Shown piece after piece: positions 33,266 through 41,112 of a stretch of DNA of 64,000 bases. The notes beneath the pieces were generated by a model. It was not told where the DNA came from. It made no database searches and saw only the letters and a list, made by a program, of their open reading frames with translations. The translations under genes and the position numbers were made by a program. The DNA comes from CAZNYN01 sp964422205 (GTDB lineage: Bacteria; Synergistota; Synergistia; Synergistales; Synergistaceae), in contig CAYRAI010000004.1 of the NCBI GenBank assembly GCA_964422205.1, forward strand, positions 1 to 64,000, in the 5' to 3' direction. How positions within the stretch are numbered: the stretch's first letter is position 1; each line of letters begins with the position of its first letter.

Positions 33266-34669
33266 CTATTTTGACGGCATGGTGTGGATTGAAATGTTGT
33301 GCGCCGCTTCTGCGGCCTCCGTGACAGCTTCGCAGAAGGTCGGGTGAGGGCGTATTACTCTGATGAGCTGTTTTGATGTAAGTCTGTTGGTGCAGGCGGA
33401 GGCAAGCTCCGCAATTATGTCTGTGGCTCTCTCGCACATGAGCTGAGCTCCCAAGAGGACGTCCGTCTTTGCGTCAAAAACCAGTTTGACAAAGCCGCGT
33501 TCTCCGTTTTCGACGACGGTTTTTCCGTTTCCCATCATCATGTATTTGCCTGTGAATGTTTCTATGCCCTTTTCGGCAGCAGCAGATTCCGTCAAGCCGA
33601 CGGAAGCTATCTCGGGATCTGTGTATATGCAGTTCGGTATAAAATCAAGACAGGCGGAACTGCTCTTTCCGGCAAGATTTTCGCATACTCCCACAGCCTG
33701 AGCCGAGGCCAGGTGAGCGAGCTGCATGCCTCCTATTACATCTCCTACCGCGTATATTCCGGGAACTGATGTCTCAAATTTTTCGTTTACCGAGATAAAG
33801 CCTCTTTCCATGGATAGGGAGAAGCCTTCGCCGAAGAGCCCGTCTGTTTCCGGCTCGCGTCCGTTTGCCACCAATATGCTGTCAGTCTCAATTTCAATTT
33901 CTTTATCCGCAGAGGTGAAGCGGCAGACCAGGCCATTTTCTGTTTTGACGACTTCTTTTATTGCACTCTGTCCGTAAACTTTTATGCCCCGTTTTTTCAG
34001 TATGACTCCGAGATTTTTTGAAATTTCATCGTCCCATGTGCGCATCAGGCGGCTGCGTACAGCTATTGTCACTTCACAGCCCAAGTTTGCAAAGACTGAG
34101 GCAAATTCTACGGCAATAACTCCGCCTCCCAGCACAAGCAGTTTTTTCTTTACAGAGGAGCTGTTTTCGAGCAGTTCATCGCTTGTTATGACACCTGGCA
34201 GATCGCTTCCCGGAAATTTTGTGTATGAGGGCTTTGAGCCGCTGGCTATTAGGATGTTTTCGGCTTTTAAAATTTCTTCTGTTCCGTCGGCTGAGACGAA
34301 TTTTACGCTTCCGCGAGCCTCTATTGTGCCTGTGCCTTCGAGCCGCGTTACTTTGTTGGCTTTCAGAAGCTGTTCTACTCCGCTCCTGAGGCGGCTTACT
34401 GTCTGATTCTTACGGGAGTACATTTTTGCCATGTCAAAAGAGAGCTTTTCCACCGTTATTCCGAATGTCTCGAAATCGTTTTTTGCTTTGGAGAATAGTT
34501 CCGAGGCATAGAGGAAGGACTTTGTAGGTATGCAGCCTCTGTTGAGGCAGGTGCCTCCTACGTCGCGCCTCTCTATGATACAGACTTTCAGTCCAAGCTG
34601 GGCGGCTCGTATCGCTCCCGCGTAGCCTCCCGGCCCGGCTCCTATAATTATCAAATCATAGATGTTCAT
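33266..34669 (-). CDS. lpd: Dihydrolipoyl dehydrogenase (glycine cleavage L protein)
   Basis: A 467-residue FAD-disulfide oxidoreductase that reoxidises the dihydrolipoyl arm of GcvH with NAD+. The N-terminal FAD motif is GAGPGGYAGA (10-19). The redox disulfide is C41-C46 (GGTCLNRGC), and the NAD motif is VLGGGVIAVEFA. AVGDVIGGMQLAH binds FAD, and the catalytic His-Glu pair lies in HPTFCEAVTEAA near the end. There is no N-terminal lipoyl domain. It is the last gene of the gcv operon, three bases after lplA, which ties it to glycine cleavage rather than a keto-acid dehydrogenase. Confidence 0.96.
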   Translation of the reverse strand: MNIYDLIIIGAGPGGYAGAIRAAQLGLKVCIIERRDVGGTCLNRGCIPTKSFLYASELFSKAKNDFETFGITVEKLSFDMAKMYSRKNQTVSRLRSGVEQLLKANKVTRLEGTGTIEARGSVKFVSADGTEEILKAENILIASGSKPSYTKFPGSDLPGVITSDELLENSSSVKKKLLVLGGGVIAVEFASVFANLGCEVTIAVRSRLMRTWDDEISKNLGVILKKRGIKVYGQSAIKEVVKTENGLVCRFTSADKEIEIETDSILVANGREPETDGLFGEGFSLSMERGFISVNEKFETSVPGIYAVGDVIGGMQLAHLASAQAVGVCENLAGKSSSACLDFIPNCIYTDPEIASVGLTESAAAEKGIETFTGKYMMMGNGKTVVENGERGFVKLVFDAKTDVLLGAQLMCERATDIIAELASACTNRLTSKQLIRVIRPHPTFCEAVTEAAEAAHNISIHTMPSK

Positions 34670-34671
34670 TG

Positions 34672-35661
34672 TTATGCCTCCGTCACAAGGGAGGAAATGT
34701 CTTCAAGCATCTGTCTTTGTTCCTCCGTAGTATTAGCCGCAAAAAGAGCGAACTTCAAAGCTTCGGCGGAGAAAGTAACTCCTGTCAGAGCCTGCTCCGC
34801 CGTCAGGGAGAGGGACGGGTCCATGGCGTCGGTGAAGAGGCGCACATTTAACGTCTTTCCGCATGAGACTTTGAAGCAAAGTTCCGCTCCTCCCCAAGAA
34901 AAACGGCCGCTCTTCCTCATCATAAAATCAGGCTCTGTCTCAAAGCGCCATGAGGGGGATGCGAATTTTTCCGTAAGGGAGTCCAAGAGAGCAGAGTCTA
35001 GCTCCGATACTTTTACCTCTCTCGGAACGGACTTGTACTCTTCTTCAAATGCTTGAAGCAGAGCTTCGCTTATGCTCTCAACAGTAATTGCGTCGTTAAG
35101 TTCCGCTAAATTTACGACACGGGATCTGACGGAGCGCACCCCTTTGCTTTCAAGCTTGTCTTTGGGTACGCTGAGATATCTGCCCATGTCTGATGTATCG
35201 GCGCTTATGAGCAGTGTTCCGTGGTGGCAGTGTTTCGTTCCGGATGAGATAAAAGCGTTGCCCGAGAATTTCTGTCCTCCGACAGTGATGTCGTTGCGGC
35301 CAGAAAGCTCCGCATCCAAACCGAAAGACCTGACTGCTCCGAGTATGACTTTTTGCTGGCGTGCAACGCTGTAATCTGGGTCGGAAGCGAAGAAGGAGAA
35401 GTTGATGTTCCCCATGTCGTGAAATACAGCTCCGCCTCCGGAAAGGCGGCGGGCAAGATACCCGCCTTCCCTTTCCAGCAGTTCGGCTCTGCATTCACCG
35501 CGCACATTCTGATTGCGCCCTATTACGACAGTCCTCTGATTCTGCCAGAGATACAGTGTACAAGTCTCAGGCTCGGTGTTCATCATAAGGTACTCCTCAA
35601 CGGCCTGATTGCGGTATGGAATGAATCCGTCAGCAAGGATAAAAGATGTTCTTTTTATCAT
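34672..35661 (-). CDS. lplA: Lipoate-protein ligase A
   Basis: A 329-residue ligase that activates lipoate with ATP and attaches it to GcvH. It shows the BPL/LplA motifs RRLSGGGAVFHDMGN (near residue 70), NDITVGGQKFSGNA, and HHGTLLI, then a C-terminal accessory domain. Its ATG overlaps the gcvPB stop (TAATG), so translation is coupled. Its position inside the gcv operon shows that its target is the H protein at 38452. No lipA or lipB is visible, consistent with lipoate scavenging or synthesis encoded elsewhere. Confidence 0.95.
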   Translation of the reverse strand: MIKRTSFILADGFIPYRNQAVEEYLMMNTEPETCTLYLWQNQRTVVIGRNQNVRGECRAELLEREGGYLARRLSGGGAVFHDMGNINFSFFASDPDYSVARQQKVILGAVRSFGLDAELSGRNDITVGGQKFSGNAFISSGTKHCHHGTLLISADTSDMGRYLSVPKDKLESKGVRSVRSRVVNLAELNDAITVESISEALLQAFEEEYKSVPREVKVSELDSALLDSLTEKFASPSWRFETEPDFMMRKSGRFSWGGAELCFKVSCGKTLNVRLFTDAMDPSLSLTAEQALTGVTFSAEALKFALFAANTTEEQRQMLEDISSLVTEA

Positions 35662-37094
35662 TAGCCGAAGTTATATCTGATAATAGGATTACGGGCAGCC
35701 GCAACTTCGTCGGGGCGTCCTATCGGAGTCGTTGACGGTGCTCTGTGCAGTGCTTCCGGGTCTGTGTGAGCCTTCTTCAGCAGCTCGATAATCATAGCCG
35801 CCGCCTCATCAAGCGTCTCCTTTGTCTCTGTTTCGGTCGGCTCAAACATAAGAGCCTCGTGAACTATCAGAGGGAAGTACATCGTTGGAGGATGAATGCC
35901 TCCGTCCAACATGCCTTTAGCCAGGTCACTCGCGCTTACTCCCGTATTTTTGTGAAGCTCTTCGAGAGAGAGGACAAATTCGTGCATGCAGAGTCCCTCA
36001 TTGGCTGTCGGGCAGTGAGCTGCTAAAAGCACGCGCAGATAGTTTGCGTTGAGCACAGCGTTTTGAGACGCTTCGCGCAGTCCGTCCGCTCCGAGGGAGA
36101 GTACATAGCAGAGAGCGCGCACGCAGACTAGGAAATTGCCGTAGAAGGAATGCACCGCGCCTATTGAGGAATCTCTCTTTTCAAAGGAGTAAGAACCTTC
36201 CTTTTTTACTATCGCACAGCCGGGAAGATATTTCTCCAAAATTTTCTTGGCTCCGACAGCAGCGGCTCCCGGGCCTCCTCCTCCGTGGGGAGTTGAGAAT
36301 GTTTTGTGCAGGTTTAAGTGAATTACGTCAAACCCCATATCTCCGGGACGTGCTGTGCCCATGATTGCGTTCATGTTGGCCCCATCGTAGTAGCAAAGAC
36401 CTCCGGCTTCATGGATTATCTTTGTTATTTCCAATATATTTTTGTCAAACATTCCGAGAGTGTTCGGGTTTGTTAGCATCAATCCCGCAGTGTCTTCTCC
36501 GACGGCAGCTCTCAGAGCGTCCAAGTCAACGCTTCCGTCAGAAGCTGACGGAATATTGACTATGGTAAAGCCTGTCATGGCGCCGGAAGCTGGGTTTGTG
36601 CCGTGAGCCGAGTCAGGAACTATTATTTTGTTTCTCTTTGTCTCTCCGTGCTCAATCATATAAGCCTTGATGAGCAGAAGTCCCGTAAATTCGCCGTGGG
36701 CACCTGCTGCAGGCTGGAAGGTTACTGAGTCCATCCCCACAAGCTCCGACAGGTGCGCGGCCAATGTGTCAAGGACTTCAAGAGAGCCCTGCACAGTATG
36801 TTCGGGCTGGAGAGGATGTATTCCCCTAAACCCAGCAAGTGATGACAGCTCTTCGTTCACTGCGGGATTGTATTTCATAGTGCATGAGCCGAGAGGGTAG
36901 AAGCCGCTGTTGACGCCGTAGACCTGTTTGGCAAGAGCAGTGTAGTGACGGCTGATATCCACTTCCGCCATTTCCGGCAGACGGAGAGGAATCTCTCTCT
37001 TCATAGCCGACGAGAGTCCGCTGAAAGGCACTTTGTTTTCGGGGAGCAGGGAGCATCTGCGTCCCTCGACGCTTCTTTCAAAAAGCAGCTTCAT
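35661..37094 (-). CDS. gcvPB: Glycine dehydrogenase (decarboxylating) subunit 2
   Basis: The PLP-binding half of the split P protein (477 residues). GcvPA and GcvPB together decarboxylate glycine and load the aminomethyl group on lipoyl-GcvH. Key segments are DSAHGTNPASGAMTGF, YYDGANMNAIMG and the Schiff-base lysine in HLNLHKTFSTPHGGGGPG. It overlaps gcvPA by four bases and lplA by one, so the three are co-translated. The length fits the two-subunit form of the enzyme found in Firmicutes, Thermotoga and Synergistota rather than the fused form. Confidence 0.97.
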   Translation of the reverse strand: MKLLFERSVEGRRCSLLPENKVPFSGLSSAMKREIPLRLPEMAEVDISRHYTALAKQVYGVNSGFYPLGSCTMKYNPAVNEELSSLAGFRGIHPLQPEHTVQGSLEVLDTLAAHLSELVGMDSVTFQPAAGAHGEFTGLLLIKAYMIEHGETKRNKIIVPDSAHGTNPASGAMTGFTIVNIPSASDGSVDLDALRAAVGEDTAGLMLTNPNTLGMFDKNILEITKIIHEAGGLCYYDGANMNAIMGTARPGDMGFDVIHLNLHKTFSTPHGGGGPGAAAVGAKKILEKYLPGCAIVKKEGSYSFEKRDSSIGAVHSFYGNFLVCVRALCYVLSLGADGLREASQNAVLNANYLRVLLAAHCPTANEGLCMHEFVLSLEELHKNTGVSASDLAKGMLDGGIHPPTMYFPLIVHEALMFEPTETETKETLDEAAAMIIELLKKAHTDPEALHRAPSTTPIGRPDEVAAARNPIIRYNFG

Positions 37095-38413
37095 CTGACA
37101 ACCGCCTCCTTAATAACCGAGACAAGAGTCTCTATCTGTTCCGCGGTATTCATCTCGGTGGCGCACCAGAGGATGCGGCCTTCCACTGGGAGGCCTCCCA
37201 AAATATTTTTCTCCTCAAGAGCGGACATCAGCTTCTCGGGGCATATCGGAGACGAAGTTACAAACTCGTGGAAGAATTCGCCGGAATTTACAAGGTCAAA
37301 ACCGGGCAGAGCCGTAATTCGTTCCGCAAGATAGTGAGCGTTGGCGAAGCAGGCTTCAGCCGCGTCTCTCATGCCGCGCGGCCCCATTGCAGCCATGTAG
37401 ACGGAGGCGGTGAGAGCGCAGAGAGCTTCGTTTGAGCAGATGTTGGATGAGGCCTTTTCTCTCCGTATGTGCTGTTCGCGGGCCTGAAGGGTAAGAACAA
37501 AGCAGCGTCTGCCCTCCGAGTCAGAGGTCTGTCCCACTATGCGCCCTGGCAGTTTGCGCTGCATCTTTTCAACACAGGCCATGAAGCCAAGGTAAGGGCC
37601 TCCGAAGGACATAGGAATACCGAGAGGCTGTCCCTCACCCACTGCTATGTCAGCTCCGCACTCTGCGGGAGTCTTTACAATAGCCGCGGCTATGGGATTT
37701 ATGCCCATGATGAATTTAGCTCCTGCCGTGTGAGCTATATCAGCTATTGCTTTGCAGTCTTCCAGCATTCCGCTGAAACTCGGCTGCTGAGCATATACGC
37801 ATGAAGTTGTGTCATCCAGAGCGTTTTTCAAAGCATCCAAGTCTGTTTTTCCGTTCTTAGCAGGCACGACAGCACACTCAGCGCCTGAGCCTAGGCAATA
37901 TGTTTTTATAACTTTTATTGTGTTTGGGTGGGAGGCTCCCGAGACTAAAACTTTGAAACGCTTGCGGTCATGGCACATAGCGGCAGCTTCAGCCGCTGCG
38001 GAAGCTCCGTCATAGACGGAGGCGTTTGAAGCATCCATGCCTGTAAGCTCGCATATCATAGTCTGGTACTCAAATATCGACTGCAATATACCCTGGCTTA
38101 TCTCCGACTGGTAGGGAGTGTAGGCTGTCACAAACTCTTCTTTTGAGGTGACGCGCTTTACTATTGACGGAATATAGTGGCTGTAGGAGCCTGCTCCGCG
38201 GAATATTGCATCAAATACTTTATTCTTATCAGATGTGGCCTGCATAAAAGCCCGCAGCTCCATCTCAGATATTCCGCTCGGTATGTTCAATGCTCCCTCT
38301 TCAAGGCGCATATTTTCAGGCACATCGCGGTACAGAGCCTCAAATGAAGGCACTCCTACCGCTTTTAGCATTAAAGACCGCTGTTCCGCGGTCGATGGGA
38401 CATAGCTGCCCAT
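37091..38413 (-). CDS. gcvPA: Glycine dehydrogenase (decarboxylating) subunit 1
   Basis: The other half of the split P protein (440 residues). It has a PLP transferase fold without the Schiff-base lysine. It begins YVPSTAEQRSLMLKAVGV and has the conserved GAGSYSHYIPSIVK, TPYQSEISQGILQSIFEYQTM in parts, and DGASAAAEAAAM. Thirty-eight bases separate it from gcvH and it overlaps gcvPB by four. Cytoplasmic tetramer with GcvPB expected. Confidence 0.97.
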   Translation of the reverse strand: MGSYVPSTAEQRSLMLKAVGVPSFEALYRDVPENMRLEEGALNIPSGISEMELRAFMQATSDKNKVFDAIFRGAGSYSHYIPSIVKRVTSKEEFVTAYTPYQSEISQGILQSIFEYQTMICELTGMDASNASVYDGASAAAEAAAMCHDRKRFKVLVSGASHPNTIKVIKTYCLGSGAECAVVPAKNGKTDLDALKNALDDTTSCVYAQQPSFSGMLEDCKAIADIAHTAGAKFIMGINPIAAAIVKTPAECGADIAVGEGQPLGIPMSFGGPYLGFMACVEKMQRKLPGRIVGQTSDSEGRRCFVLTLQAREQHIRREKASSNICSNEALCALTASVYMAAMGPRGMRDAAEACFANAHYLAERITALPGFDLVNSGEFFHEFVTSSPICPEKLMSALEEKNILGGLPVEGRILWCATEMNTAEQIETLVSVIKEAVVR

Positions 38414-38451
38414 TAGGAATCAATCCTTTCTGCTTTTACTGCCTCTTTGAT

Positions 38452-38829
38452 TTAGAGCTCGGCGCAGTATTTTTTGTACTCTTCGGCATCCATCAGTTCG
38501 CCGTAAGAGGTGATGTCCTCAACTTTGACAAACCATGCATCATAAGGAGCTTCGTTTACCTTCTGAGGATTGTCCGCCAAGTCTCCGTTGACTTCGGCTA
38601 TCTTTCCAGTTACGCCGGAGAAAATGTCGGAGACGGCTTTTACGCTCTCCACGTCGCAGAATGCTTCTCCTGCTGTTACAGTGTCGCCCTCTTCCGGAAG
38701 GTTAATGAATACAAGCTCTCCGAGCTGATCCTGTGCATAGTCGTCAAGGCCGATAAGAGCGGCTGAGCCTCCGAGATCCTTGACCCATTCGTGTGACTTT
38801 GTGTACTTTAACTCGCTTCTGATTTCCAT
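38452..38829 (-). CDS. gcvH: Glycine cleavage system H protein
   Basis: A 125-residue lipoyl carrier that shuttles the aminomethyl group between P, T and L proteins. The lipoylation site is K64 in DVESVKAVSDIFSG; the N-terminal YTKSHEWV and C-terminal DAWFVKVE segments are typical. AAGGAGG precedes the ATG. It lies 28 bases after gcvT. LplA, encoded in the same operon, should attach the lipoate. Confidence 0.98.
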   Translation of the reverse strand: MEIRSELKYTKSHEWVKDLGGSAALIGLDDYAQDQLGELVFINLPEEGDTVTAGEAFCDVESVKAVSDIFSGVTGKIAEVNGDLADNPQKVNEAPYDAWFVKVEDITSYGELMDAEEYKKYCAEL

Positions 38830-38857
38830 AATAAAATCCTCCTTGAGATAGTATTTT

Positions 38858-39949
38858 TTACTTTAGAACAGGAATTTCGCGCGCCGTGTTATAGAAAGGC
38901 AGGGGGACAATTTCTACGGGAACTCTTCTGCCTCTGACATCAACTTCAAACTTGTTTCCTATTTCCGCTTTTTCCGTATCAATAAATGCCATGCCCGCAC
39001 TTGCGTTGAGCCATGCCATAAATGTTCCCGAAGATACGAAGCCTATTAGCGTCTCTCCGTCATAGATATCCTGCTGCTCACGGATAACTCCGCGTCCTAT
39101 GACCTTTACTCCGACTCTCTTCTTTGACGGTGTTCCCCGTTTAATAAGGCCCGACTTGCCTATAAAATCTGCCTTATCCATCTTCACTGCGAAATCAAGT
39201 CCCGCTGCTATCGGGTCTATAATCTCGGATATTTCATGTCCGTATAGGGGAAGAGCTGCTTCCGTGCGCAGTGTGTCGCGCGAGCCCAAGCCGCATGGCT
39301 CCACTCCTATCTCAAGCAGAGCCCTCCAAACAGCGGGGGCTCCTTCGTTAGGCATAAAGAGCTCATAGCCGAATGAGCCTGTATAGCCTGTGCGTGATAT
39401 AAAACAGTCCACTCCCGCGATAATGACGTGTTCACTGAAGGTGTAATACTTAACAGGGAGAGGCGTGCCGCTGACAATGCTCTCCATTCTGAGAGACTCC
39501 GGCCCCTGAACTGCTATCTGAGAGTAGGAGTCGCACATATCGGTAAGGGATACATTTCCTATCAAGTGGCTGCGTATCCACTCAACATCCTTGGCTGCGT
39601 TGGAAGCGTTTATGACAACGTAATAGCTGTCTTCAGAGCGTCTGTAGACTATCAAATCATCGATACAGCCTCCGTTTTCATAGAGCATAACGGAATAGCG
39701 GCAGCTTCCGTCCTTCATGCTGTCAAAGCTGTTGCTGAAAAGATTGTTGACATTCATAAGGGCATCCGGTCCCTCCAGCAGGACTTCACCCATGTGGCTG
39801 CAGTCAAACATTCCCGAGTGTTCACGGACTATCATGTGCTCTTCTAGGATACCCTTCTTAAACTGAACAGGGAGCAGGTGCCCCGCAAAAGGAACCATCT
39901 TGCCTCCGAGTTCAACGTGAAGGTCGTACAAAGCTGTCTTGCGTTCCAT
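38858..39949 (-). CDS. gcvT: Aminomethyltransferase (glycine cleavage T protein)
   Basis: GcvT releases ammonia from the aminomethyl-H protein and transfers the C1 unit to THF. The 363-residue protein shows LHVELGGKMVPFAGHLLPVQF at its start, then DCSHMGEV with the MNVNNLFSN stretch. Further on are the catalytic-region YTGSFGYELFMPNE, GLGSRDTLRTEAALPLYGHE and FIGKSG. ATG 39949 has AGGAAAAG upstream; the longer frame runs back into the leader and is rejected. It is the first gene of the gcv operon and follows a leader containing an intrinsic terminator. Confidence 0.96.
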   Translation of the reverse strand: MERKTALYDLHVELGGKMVPFAGHLLPVQFKKGILEEHMIVREHSGMFDCSHMGEVLLEGPDALMNVNNLFSNSFDSMKDGSCRYSVMLYENGGCIDDLIVYRRSEDSYYVVINASNAAKDVEWIRSHLIGNVSLTDMCDSYSQIAVQGPESLRMESIVSGTPLPVKYYTFSEHVIIAGVDCFISRTGYTGSFGYELFMPNEGAPAVWRALLEIGVEPCGLGSRDTLRTEAALPLYGHEISEIIDPIAAGLDFAVKMDKADFIGKSGLIKRGTPSKKRVGVKVIGRGVIREQQDIYDGETLIGFVSSGTFMAWLNASAGMAFIDTEKAEIGNKFEVDVRGRRVPVEIVPLPFYNTAREIPVLK

Positions 39950-40197
39950 AAATCTTTTCCTCCTCTGTAAATATAAGATGCAAAAACGGACACACTCCCA
40001 CATATTCGGGCGCGTGTCCGTCTCTTTGGAAATCCACGGATAAAAGAACTCTCTGCTGCGTATGGTGCGTGTGTTTCTGACGCTCTTTCCGAGAGCTTCG
40101 ACCTGCTTCGGAAAGAAGAGAAATCCCTTGCGCTTACGCCGTTTCGATCTTTCTTATTCTCTTTTAATTTTATCTATTTACTATTGCCTTTAGAAAT
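39950..40197 (-). promoter_or_regulatory. gcvT leader with a regulated-looking terminator; riboswitch type not identified
   Basis: Read on the minus strand, this 248-base leader contains an 8-bp hairpin (CTTTCCGA with TCGGAAAG, near 40085-40115), a small GCG-TAAG-CGC loop near 40130-40140, and finally a strong terminator at 39982-40020. Only about 32 bases remain between its U run and the gcvT start, too few for a promoter. The operon must therefore be read through the terminator. Glycine operons are often controlled by glycine riboswitches, but I do not see that motif clearly here. Confidence 0.55.
39982..40020 (-). terminator. Intrinsic terminator just before gcvT
   Basis: Thirteen-base arms (39987-39999 and 40008-40020) pair with one G-U and one mismatch around an eight-base loop, followed on the minus strand by five U. 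It can end transcripts from the SGNH hydrolase gene and, as part of the leader, may attenuate the gcv operon. Confidence 0.88.
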
Positions 40198-40815
40198 TTA
40201 TTCTGCCGCCTGTTCCGAAACACTGCTTCTGTCAGTTACGCGGAAGAACTTCTTATCCGCCGCTGTCTTTGCCATCACGATATGTCCTTCGGCCGTAGGA
40301 TGAAGTCCGTCCGAAAGGTACGCCCTATCCCATCCAAAAGTCTCTGCAAATTTTTCATAAGACGAAGCGAAATCAACGGTTCTGAGCCTGAGTTCCGATG
40401 CAAAGAGCCTCAGCCACTCTGAGTAAAAACTCATCTGCGCCGATGCCGTTTTTATGTCTAAAAATGATTTATATGAGGAAGGAGCGTATGGAGATATTGG
40501 AAGAGGAACGCCGATTACCGGCTTCACTCCGCGTGATACGCACTGATGAACCATAGCCATAATATTGGGTTTTGCGCATTCCCAAGAGCCGCAGGATAGA
40601 ATATCGTTGGTTCCTCCCATGATAAGAGCAGCATCGGGATTATGAGAAAAGACACTCTTGTCAAGCCTTGCAAGCATTCCGCCCGTTGTATCTCCGCAGA
40701 TACCGGCATTAATCCAAAGGTGCCCGGTCATGACCGAAAGCAGTTCTACCCATGACTCTTCCCTGCTCACACCGTACCCGGCCGTAATACTGCATCCCAG
40801 ACAGACAATTCTCAT
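40198..40815 (-). CDS. SGNH/GDSL-family hydrolase
   Basis: A 205-residue SGNH esterase or lipase-like protein. Block I reads CLGCSITAGYG, with the nucleophile Ser9 but Cys where GDSL proteins have Asp. Block II is INAGICGDTT (Gly), block III GGTNDI (Asn), and block V SDGLHPTAEGH holds the catalytic Asp-His pair. All four catalytic residues are thus present. No signal peptide, so it should act in the cytoplasm; the substrate is unknown. It lies upstream of gcvT in the same direction, separated by the leader terminator. Confidence 0.88.
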   Translation of the reverse strand: MRIVCLGCSITAGYGVSREESWVELLSVMTGHLWINAGICGDTTGGMLARLDKSVFSHNPDAALIMGGTNDILSCGSWECAKPNIMAMVHQCVSRGVKPVIGVPLPISPYAPSSYKSFLDIKTASAQMSFYSEWLRLFASELRLRTVDFASSYEKFAETFGWDRAYLSDGLHPTAEGHIVMAKTAADKKFFRVTDRSSVSEQAAE

Positions 40816-41052
40816 AGCTTCGCCTCCGCTTTGATATATCGATGTATGTCAAAAAAAAGAAGCTGAAATAAGGCAGATGCCAACGTGTTTTCTTGTTCTA
40901 CCAACCTGTTTGATAAAATTTTAACAAAGTATTGTTTTTTGGGAAGATACTCTTAATATATAAGGCATTATATAAATTGATATACCCTCAATAAAAGTAT
41001 ATGGAGAAATTTTATTTAAGAAATATAGAGAATATTATGAATGTCTATAAAA

Positions 41053-41090
41053 AATAAAAGAGCGGGAGAAAAACTCCCGCTCTTTTTATT
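41053..41090 (-). terminator. Intrinsic terminator after hydA
   Basis: A perfect GC-rich stem (AGAGCGGGAG with CTCCCGCTCT) around AAAAA, flanked by A and T runs. On the minus strand it lies about 20 bases beyond the hydA stop and ends the hydrogenase operon. The rest of 40816-41112 is AT-rich and must hold the promoter of the SGNH hydrolase gene. Confidence 0.92.
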
Positions 41091-41112
41091 CGTTGATGAA
41101 AGGTGTTTAAGT

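Noticed and set aside
39950..40197. Glycine riboswitch before gcvT
   Set aside because: Short pieces such as CCGAAG and CTCTC are present, but they are explained by one simple hairpin and the conserved aptamer core is not recognisable. Kept only as an unidentified leader.
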